Shown here piece by piece: positions 1-64,000 of a DNA stretch of 64,000 nt. This stretch comes from Amorphochlora amoebiformis. Its lineage: Eukaryota > Cercozoa > Chlorarachniophyceae. Each line of letters opens with the position of its first letter. Positions within the stretch are counted from its first letter, which is position 1. Both the position numbers and the translations under genes were made by a program. The DNA is taken from positions 248,001-312,000 of the forward strand of contig BAAHQB010000177.1 in NCBI GenBank assembly GCA_054601695.1. The letters are read 5' to 3'. Under the pieces are notes generated by a model. That model did no database searches and was not told where the DNA came from. It worked only from the letters and a program-made list of their open reading frames with translations.

Positions 1-93
1 GTATGAATATTATATATACATATACATATATATGCGTGTATTGTATCTATATGTATATATACGTGAAATACAATATGCATATATATCAAAACG

Positions 94-142
<49 letters not shown>

Positions 143-266
143 TATTTATTTGTTATATGGTTATATATATTTCATGTATACATATGTATACCTTATATAC
201 AAATACATATGTATATATATACAAATATTTATATATATATATGGATGTATTCATTATTTACCGCAG

Positions 267-1816
<1,550 letters not shown>

Positions 1817-2080
1817 AAAAACAGATTGATAGGAGATGTCAGGAGAGGAATATATGTGTTACATGTGTATTTATATATTTATGTGGGAATATGGATTTGT
1901 ATATATTCATGTGTACAAATAGATTTAATACATACCAAAATATATTACCTATACATGTATACATATAGGTGACATACAAATACGTGACTGTGTCTTTACG
2001 TATATAAAGATGTGTATGTATGCATATGTATGGATGAATATATATGTACGTATATATATATGTAAAAGTACATATGCATG

Positions 2081-2113
<33 letters not shown>

Positions 2114-2146
2114 GCATATAGTATACATATACATCTATACTGTTAG

Positions 2147-2195
2147 ATGAACAGAGCAGTGAGGTAGATGGGTATGAGCTGGAGGAAGTTGGGAG

Positions 2196-2261
<66 letters not shown>

Positions 2262-2667
2262 ATCATATATATACATATCTATTATTTTATATTTATATCT
2301 CTAAATATGTAGGATATAAATATGTATGTATATACACACATATGTATGTATATACATATATATATCTTATATCATACGTTAACATATATTTTTTGGTACA
2401 TAGACATGATAGGTATGTATATGCGTTACTGTGTTTGTGTACTTTTGATTGTTTATGTTTTACGAAAGAGATACGAAATATTTTAATAAACATATATATC
2501 CCTAAATATATTTATATATACACACATGATACATATACATATATATATTATATGAGAGTATATATACATATATATATATATATATAAACATACATGCACG
2601 GGCGTGTGTGCATATTTACACATAAAACATATTAGCCAAAACCTATCGACTGTACCTATCATATGCA

Positions 2668-2705
<38 letters not shown>

Positions 2706-3165
2706 CGAGAACTCGGTGAAGAGTGGGGCTCACAGAAGCAGACCGAAGATGTAAATGCTAACCCTAACCCCACTAACCCATACCCTAACTCAAACCGTAA
2801 CCTAATCCTAACGCGACCATCCTAACCCTAACCCTAACTAACTCTTAACCCTAATTCGGCCCAAACTCTCCCATAACTCTAGACCGTAACCTTAACGCTA
2901 ACCTTATAATTACCACTCTAACCGTAGCATAACTAGAATTCTAACCCTGAGCCTGGCCCTACTATTGCTAACCCTGAGTGTAATTCTGACCCTAACCCTA
3001 AATCGTAAACTGTAAGGAGGATAGTGAAACTAAAACAAAGACTTTATTTGACGGACATAGAGGTTGGATATTGATCTCTATATTTTACACGTGTGTATGG
3101 ATATGGTTATCTTCAAGTTGTATGCGTGCATATAATATATATATATATATATAATACATATATAT

Positions 3166-3198
<33 letters not shown>

Positions 3199-3374
3199 GT
3201 ATATATTATGTATATATATATATTATATATTTATAATATCTATATAATTACGTACCTATGTAGTCATACAATTTATTTATATATACATATATAATACACA
3301 TATGTATACTATATTCTTATACAGATGTATATGAATCTATTTACATATGTTTGTAAACAAAAAAAAAATCTTTG

Positions 3375-3410
<36 letters not shown>

Positions 3411-3607
3411 TTAGATATCTATGTACAATATGGATACAAACATATACAATCAATAGTTACATCATATATATATATATATACAGTAGTTAAATGTATTGTA
3501 ACCTATCATATGTATATATATATATATATAGAAAAGCGTTCTGAGAGCCCCCTTTCTGAGGAGTTCCGCCATTTTAAGTATCACCACGACCCCCTCGCTA
3601 CACAAAG

Positions 3608-3645
<38 letters not shown>

Positions 3646-3659
3646 TATATAATATATAT

Positions 3660-3708
<49 letters not shown>

Positions 3709-3962
3709 TTTATATATAGGTATATATATATATATATATATGTTAGGGACACATAAATATGTATACATACGTTCATGATGACACTTAAATTGATGATTAG
3801 ATATAGTTACATATTACATATATATACATATATATATATATAAAGTATGCACATATATATATACATATATATATACATATATATTACACACATATATATG
3901 TATATTTACATGTATACACGCTACATAGGTATATACATACCCTCGCTACCTTAAGTATGTAT

Positions 3963-4007
<45 letters not shown>

Positions 4008-4819
4008 CTTCTAAATTACACACATACCGGATATGAGAATACTATATGTACATCGCCAATTTACGTACCACCTTAACCTCATGTATATTTACATGAGGGA
4101 TTAAACTTATATATATATATATATATACTTTTATTATAAATATATCTATGTGAATATATATATATATATATGTCTATATATAATAGAGCCCCTGCCTGAC
4201 CGGGTACCCTTAGACAAGTTGGCCAGCGAGACTAGAAAGATGCTTAGAGAGGCCAGGGTGAATGAATCTTATGAAATCTCTTTATCTCTCTGTCTCTCTC
4301 TCTCTCCTCTCTTTTCTCTCTCTCCTCTCTCTCCCCCCCTCTCCCTCGCACTTTTTTCTCTCTAACACACACACTCCCCTTTCTCTCTCTATCCTCTCTC
4401 TCCTCTCTCTCTCTCTCTCCTCTCTCTCTTTCTCCTCTCTCTCTCTCTCTCTCTCCTCTCTCTCTTCCTCTATCTCTCCCTCTCCTCTCTCTCTTCCTCT
4501 ATCTCTCCCTCGCCTCTCTCTCTCTCTCTCTCTCCTCTCTACTTCTCTCTTATCTCTCCTCGCTTTCTATTTATCTCTCTTTCTATCCTTCTCTCCTCTC
4601 AATCTCTTTCCATGTTCTCACATACACGACTTTTTAATACTTTCTTCACTTTCTACAGATATTTCACTCTCTCTCTCCTTGCTGTATTGCTAACTGTCAT
4701 TGACACTCTCTACTCTAGCTATCCATCCATCTATGCCCTCTGTTCCTTAATGTGTTTCAAAGTATGTATTTCCTTTTAGGGGAAGCTAGTAATACATATA
4801 ATCTCTGTATATATGTACA

Positions 4820-4863
<44 letters not shown>

Positions 4864-5020
4864 TATACAAACGTACATTTAGAAATTTATATTTTAATAT
4901 AAGGTTTGTATAATATACATATATACCTTAACTTATATCTGATAAACATAATATTAGCTAAGGAACAAGGAAGATATCTTGCCGCCGGAGGAGCTCGAGG
5001 ATGAAACGGATGTCTGTGCC

Positions 5021-5066
<46 letters not shown>

Positions 5067-5209
5067 TTTATATATATATGTATTACATATAAGTATACAT
5101 ACGCATATACTTATATTAATATAAATATCAGTATAAATATATATAAATAACGGTATATGTCTATATATATATATATATATATATATTATGTATATATATA
5201 TATATATAT

Positions 5210-5253
<44 letters not shown>

Positions 5254-5486
5254 CATATATATGTACACATATATATATAAATATATATATATATTTATAT
5301 ACATATAAATATATATATGTATGTATGTATACATATATACATACACGTTTTATATTATACATGTCTATATATACGTATACATAATCTATATAAGTATATA
5401 TTTTTAAATATATCATTCTAGATGTGTATGTGTGTATAAATATATACACACACAATATATATATATATATATGTATATGTATATCA

Positions 5487-5517
<31 letters not shown>

Positions 5518-5549
5518 GTATATGTATATTATATATATATATATATATT

Positions 5550-5632
<83 letters not shown>

Positions 5633-5754
5633 TTAAATATTTCGTAGATATTCTAGCCATAGATAATAATTTATGGTTTGATACAACATAGGATCGTCGA
5701 TTGAACTTTGAAGATGAATCGTTCCAGGGTATCATGGGCAATATGCAATTATAA
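2147..5754 (+). CDS. Unrecognised protein, 3' exons only (5' end outside window)
   Basis: Exons are 2147-2196, 2703-2750, 3532-3606, 4187-4257, 4958-5011 and 5692-5754 (stop TAA 5752-5754). All have AG/GT borders. Phases agree from 3532 to the stop and between the first two exons, but an exon fitting between 2750 and 3532 is missing. Readable pieces are [89 protein letters not shown] and the C-terminal end [20 protein letters not shown]. The sequence is acidic, polar and probably poorly structured, and I do not recognise a family. The intron after 2750 starts in CCCTAA-like repeat, the one after 3606 is (TA)n, and the one after 4257 is a CT tract. It converges on the glutamyl-tRNA synthetase gene, which ends 282 bp away on the other strand. 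Confidence 0.55.
2755..3003. repeat. Degenerate telomere-like CCCTAA repeat
   Basis: About 250 bp of imperfect CCCTAA units begin a few bases after the donor at 2751, so the repeat forms the 5' part of an intron. Many units are mutated (CCGTAA, CCTTAA, CCATAA), so this is an old interstitial tract and not a chromosome end. Confidence 0.85.
4270..4690. repeat. Polypyrimidine (CT)n tract
   Basis: Imperfect CT-rich microsatellite about 420 bp long, with TCTCTC and CCTCTC runs. It fills the 5' part of the intron following the exon that ends at 4257. The serine/leucine-rich translations of it are simple-repeat artefacts. Confidence 0.9.
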
Positions 5755-6035
5755 ATTAAAATTTAAAAAAAAAAATCGGTTCGACATTAACTGATTAGTA
5801 TCTATATTATTACTAGTATTAGTACATTATGCTAGCCCCATTATAAAGATCATCCCCACGTAGGATTGCTTCTAGTCACACTAGCTCTAATAGTCTAGTG
5901 TAACTACGTCTAGTACGTATAGCTCGAGTGATCACAACAAGTATTGCGGATTGTGAGAGAGTTTAGTCGAACTGCAGTGCGAACTGCATTTATGAAATGC
6001 TTTGAAATCATAACTTACTTCTAAATACAACCAGA
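5755..6035. other. Convergent intergenic region, CTAG-rich
   Basis: This is the 281 bp between the stop of the plus-strand gene (5754) and the stop of the minus-strand glutamyl-tRNA synthetase (6036). It is non-repetitive, with an A-run near 5766-5776 and six CTAG tetranucleotides between about 5810 and 5920. The string ACGTCTAGTACGTAT also occurs near 34005 in the other large convergent spacer. It presumably holds the 3' ends of both transcripts. No hairpin or canonical AATAAA is obvious. Confidence 0.6.
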
Positions 6036-18664
<12,629 letters not shown>

Positions 18665-19110
18665 TGAATGATGGCGATGCAGGGGGAATCTCTGGAATAT
18701 AGCCTAAGGTGTGTGATGACGGGAGTTTAAGGGAGAGGGGTCGGATTTCGGTCGCTCTGGGGTTCGAGAAAGCAATACCCTGGCGCTGGCCAGCCTGCGA
18801 GTCGTTCCTGTGGACGCAGCCGATCGGAGGAGAGATGAATGGGTAGCTGTCGTGGAAAGACGAACGAAAATCATTCCGAGGGCGATTGAAAGTCCTGAAA
18901 CAGCTAGCAGGAGGCCCGATTGGCGTGCATACCCCATTCTCGATCCGCTTGTGGCAACCTGGAGAGCCCCGGGGATTCCCAGCCATCCGAAAATCTCTGA
19001 TAATCTCTGACATCACAAACCCTGATCCCAGGGGATCCCGGGACTATTAGCCTGTGGATCCGGTCACCGTGCGTCTGCTGGGATAGCGAGCAAAAGGGCG
19101 CGGTACACCC
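18665..19110. promoter_or_regulatory. Divergent promoter region (synthetase / coiled-coil gene)
   Basis: The 446 bp between the start codons of the minus-strand synthetase (18664) and the plus-strand zinc-finger gene (19111). It is GC-rich and free of microsatellites, in sharp contrast to the introns. It contains the palindromic stretch CCCAGGGGATCCCGGG near 19027. No TATA box is evident. It presumably drives both genes. Confidence 0.6.
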
Positions 19111-33456
<14,346 letters not shown>

Positions 33457-34091
33457 GTTAGTTTACTGAAGCTGGATAGATCCTCAGCTGGCCATGGCTG
33501 GTCATACTAGGCCTGCATGCAGCGATCATTTTTCACGGTCGTTAAATGAATTCTTCCAAACGAAGCTGGTCAACACCTTACATACGTATGTATCTAGTGT
33601 ATGTATGTGTAATAATTAACTAGGCTCTCGGTGGTTTGAAATCTCAATCTAATTAATCCGAGTTGTCTTACTATGTCTACGGCGCAGCATGTGAGCAGCC
33701 TCTAGATCTTCTAGACTGCATCTGCACACTGTACATATCTGTTACTAACCAAATTAACTTAAGCTGATCACGATACGTATACAATGGACATTGGTGTGGT
33801 GTATTTAGTTATAATGTCTAGAATGTACTATTGTATATATTCCAGCTAGATCATAGTACCAGTCTAGCTAGTAGTATGATCCGTGACGGTAGTCACGATA
33901 CGTACTAGACGTACATAAACATTTACTACGTACGTCTATATACGTACGTACGTGTACATACACGTACACTACAACATATACGTACGCACGTCTGTACCTT
34001 ATTCTACGTCTAGTACGTATCTAGGTATACGCATCATACGGCCCAATGCGCATCGTGCATAGCACAGTGTAGTATCTACTAGATCTATAAG

Positions 34092-34161
<70 letters not shown>

Positions 34162-34467
34162 TGTACATGTGTTGTATATGTTAATTATCTAGATTATATA
34201 CGATATACTTGATTTACAACATGTATCAATCAATATATATATGAGGCTGGATTTGTATAGATACGTATGCGGTATGTACGTATACTACTTGTACTACACT
34301 TATTTTCAATTTGCATCCTACTCTAGTACTACATACTAGACTACACTAGACTAGCTAGACTACACTAAATTAGTACATTCACTTTATGAAAACTTAATGT
34401 TGACTCATACATCGTAGCAGTTGTAGCTTGCCAATAATTAATTACCATTTTTTCAGCTGCATATATT

Positions 34468-34509
<42 letters not shown>

Positions 34510-34576
34510 TATGTGTATTTATTTATACTTGAAGTTTACAGCTACTCTATGTATGTCGCCTTGAGCTAGTACTAAA
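33457..34576. other. Convergent intergenic region, CTAG- and ACGT-rich
   Basis: About 1.1 kb between the end of the plus-strand coiled-coil gene and the stop of the minus-strand calpain-like gene. It is mostly non-repetitive apart from (TA)n at 34093-34157 and 34468-34505. It has an unusually high density of CTAG (about two dozen, including CTAGCTAG at about 33868 and 34351) and of TACGTA/ACGT palindromes between 33890 and 34020. I found no exon with acceptable splice borders. Confidence 0.6.
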
Positions 34577-55208
<20,632 letters not shown>

Positions 55209-55383
55209 TCTATGCGTTAACGTGAGGGGAAACGCTCCAGGGCAGGGCCGCCACTATGGTTTTTGTGTCACGCGCATGTCACGAAGATGTCACGTAGTCA
55301 TCACGAGATGAGATTCCGCGAAAATATATTTCCGATTATCATATTTTCGGGTGGATCCGTCTTTCTGGCTGGGCTGAAAGTAG
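55209..55383. promoter_or_regulatory. Compact divergent promoter with repeated TCACG motif
   Basis: Only 175 bp separate the start codon of the minus-strand androglobin-related gene (55208) from that of the plus-strand Rab11-like gene (55384). Positions 55266-55305 hold four TCACG motifs, three of them as TGTCACG, at roughly 9-14 bp spacing. CGTGAC/GTCACG motifs are also the most conserved core of the family 1 MITEs. A shared regulatory site for both genes is inferred. Confidence 0.6.
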
Positions 55384-56210
55384 ATGTCTTCCGAGGACGC
55401 ATACGATTTTCTGTTCAAGGTCGTCCTGATCGGGGATTCAGGCGTCGGAAAATCCAATCTTTTGTCTCGTTTCACACGAAACGAGTTCAATTTGGAGTCG
55501 AAGTCGACCATTGGTGTCGAGTTCGCGACCAAGAGCATAAAGGCGGATGACAAAATTATAAAGGCGCAAATTTGGGACACGGGTATTACGCTAGAACACA
55601 TGTGAAACATGGATATATTTGGAGCTGATATATATCGTTGTGTACCCTCAGCTGGCCAGGAGAGATATCGAGCGATTACGAGCGCGTAAGTTAAACCTCC
55701 GTTTCCTCTTTTTATTCCGACTCATGTCAAACCCCCTTAGGTACTATCGCGGAGCCGTTGGGGCCCTGCTGGTATATGATATATCCAAGCGTGTCACTTT
55801 CGAGAATGTTGGTCGCTGGCTTGGAGAGCTCAGGGATCACGCGGATCAGAATATTGTTATCATGCTAGTCGGAAACAAAAAAGATTTGAGACATAGCAGA
55901 GAGGTTCAGACAGACGAAGCTAAAGCCTTCTGCAAAGAGAATAACCTATTCTTTATCGAAACCTCGGCCCTTTCGGACTCTTACGTTACCCAAGCTTTCG
56001 AAACCATCCTCAAAGGTAGCACTGACGTCATTTATATCCAGACTCTCACAGTTGCTCATATAGAAAATAATTGCAGAGATCTACAGGCTTATTAGTCAGA
56101 AGGCTGATATTCAGACAACCGGTGCCAATAGCCATGTGATAGATGGACAGACTATTCGCGTGGATGACGATAACACCGACCGAGCCCCGTCTGCAGGCTG
56201 CTGTAAATAA
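55384..56210 (+). CDS. RAB11: Rab11-like small GTPase
   Basis: Four exons: 55384-55582, 55652-55685, 55741-56015 and 56077-56210, giving 213 residues in consistent phases. All G-box motifs are present: GDSGVGKS (17-24), STIGVEF, WDTAGQE (64-70), NKKD (123-126) and ETSA (151-154). The effector region FATKSI and [14 protein letters not shown] are typical of Rab11/RabA. The C-terminus SAGCCK carries a double cysteine for geranylgeranylation. Length matches Rab11 (about 215). It cycles on recycling endosomes and trans-Golgi carriers and regulates delivery to the plasma membrane (family knowledge). Its introns are short (55-69 bp) and free of microsatellites, unlike every neighbour. ATG 55384 is the first start and gives the usual short N-terminus. 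Confidence 0.95.
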
Positions 56211-56745
56211 GTAAGAAATTTAAACTTCAAGTGGACTATCGTTTCTTCCTTAGCTAAAGGAATTATTCTCCAGGTTTCAATTTTTCACAAAGACAGGGAA
56301 AACAGCCGGGGTAACTTACGTTCCGTTGGGTCTTCACTTTATCTACGCACTAGAAGCTTCCCGCGGTGCCTGCAGACAGATCGCCAACTTCTACCAGACT
56401 GATTGGCGACCAACCTTCAGCAGATCTCGTGCGATTTCATGTTAACATCTCAATCACAGAGTCCACGTGCACGATCGTAACTTACGACATCAATTTAAAA
56501 ATCACAATTCGTACATATCCGTGCGTGTGTTATCACTGAACTAGCTGGACTGTATCTAGCTAGTATATATGTTAGGTATTTGTGTATCACGACCAGACAT
56601 AGTGCATGGTAGAAATCTAGGAATTCATAGATCTAGAGATGGCCTAGGGCTAGCTAGTAAATTGTTGAATATTTTGTTAACATGTCTAGATGTCCACACA
56701 CACGTGTACACATATCTATATATATATCTAGATATATGTATGCAT

Positions 56746-56781
<36 letters not shown>

Positions 56782-56870
56782 TACATATATATATATATAC
56801 TAGATATATACATATATATATAAAAGATATATATCATGTATATCACATGATATATACACTCACACACACA

Positions 56871-56949
<79 letters not shown>

Positions 56950-57004
56950 TCATCTAGATCATAGTGCGCATGTACGCGTGTGTATATATCATGATGTATG
57001 TATA

Positions 57005-57064
<60 letters not shown>

Positions 57065-57220
57065 TATACATACAATCGACATAATGTGGAGAGAATGCAA
57101 TTTCAACAGAATCGTGTATTCATTTTGCGATGAATCGCCGGTGATGGAAACGTGAATTGAGTGACAATTGAGTGGCTAGTACGGTCGTTAGCCCGCACAG
57201 TGCTACTACAAGACTTGGGC
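56211..57220. other. Convergent intergenic region (Rab11 / SEC23), CTAG-rich
   Basis: About 1 kb between the stops of the plus-strand Rab11-like gene and the minus-strand SEC23 gene. Unique sequence at 56211-56700 contains repeated CTAG (for example CTAGCTAG at 56557 and 56650). (TA)n and (CA)n fill 56700-57065, then unique sequence follows to the SEC23 stop. No further exon seen. Confidence 0.6.
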
Positions 57221-63593
<6,373 letters not shown>

Positions 63594-63663
63594 CTTAATA
63601 CATACATATGTATGTTTATATATATATATTTAAGATATATGATATATATATTTAAGATATATG

Positions 63664-63709
<46 letters not shown>

Positions 63710-63710
63710 A

Positions 63711-63781
<71 letters not shown>

Positions 63782-63865
63782 AGTGTATAAAAACCACATT
63801 AAAGTAGATGTACGTATAAGCGGACTTACACACACATGTGTATATATAAACACTCACTACATACA

Positions 63866-63925
<60 letters not shown>

Positions 63926-63952
63926 TATATACATGTACACACACACACACAC

Positions 63953-64000
<48 letters not shown>
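63594..64000. repeat. Intron of SEC23 running off the window
   Basis: Microsatellite only: (TA)n, (CA)n and a short TTTAAGATATAT duplication at 63629-63660. The non-repetitive patch 63780-63850 has no open frame with splice borders. Confidence 0.75.

Overview
This is nuclear DNA of a eukaryote. Short, GC-richer coding exons are separated by long introns made almost entirely of (TA)n, (CA)n, (GA/CT)n and degenerate TTAGGG/CCCTAA repeats. The genes are SEC23, a Rab11-type GTPase and an organelle-type glutamyl-tRNA synthetase. Exons obey GT-AG rules, with a few GC-AG introns. The TTAGGG-type satellite and mixed gene content suggest a protist or alga, but I cannot place it in a lineage. I assembled the gene models by hand from reading-frame phase and family similarity. 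Most lie in ORFs too short to show up on their own.

Layout, with strictly alternating strands: (1) 2147-5754 (+), the last exons of an unrecognised gene running in from the left. (2) 6036-18664 (-), glutamyl-tRNA synthetase, at least 21 exons. (3) 19111-33456 (+), a roughly 1540-residue protein with NZF zinc fingers, a C2-like region, DPF motifs and long coiled coils. (4) 34577-55208 (-), a protein of about 1040 residues with a calpain-like region resembling androglobin. (5) 55384-56210 (+), Rab11-like GTPase. (6) 57221-63593 and beyond (-), SEC23, with its 5' end outside the window. Pairs 2/3 and 4/5 share short divergent promoter regions (446 and 175 bp). Pairs 1/2, 3/4 and 5/6 converge.

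The most striking property is that exons in every multi-exon gene except Rab11 have left partial or whole copies ('echoes') in the flanking intron, usually the 3' part of the exon with its donor site and tens of bases of intron. In the coiled-coil gene these copies appear to have become real in-frame exons: five tandem cassettes, two of them near-identical. Elsewhere the copies are decaying. The (TA)n and TTAGGG-like tracts run directly into the splice sites, so the repeats themselves supply many intron ends.

SEC23 (COPII coat), Rab11 (recycling endosome traffic) and the DPF/NZF coiled-coil protein are all plausibly membrane-traffic components. This may be coincidence. I saw no rRNA, tRNA, CRISPR or viral genes.
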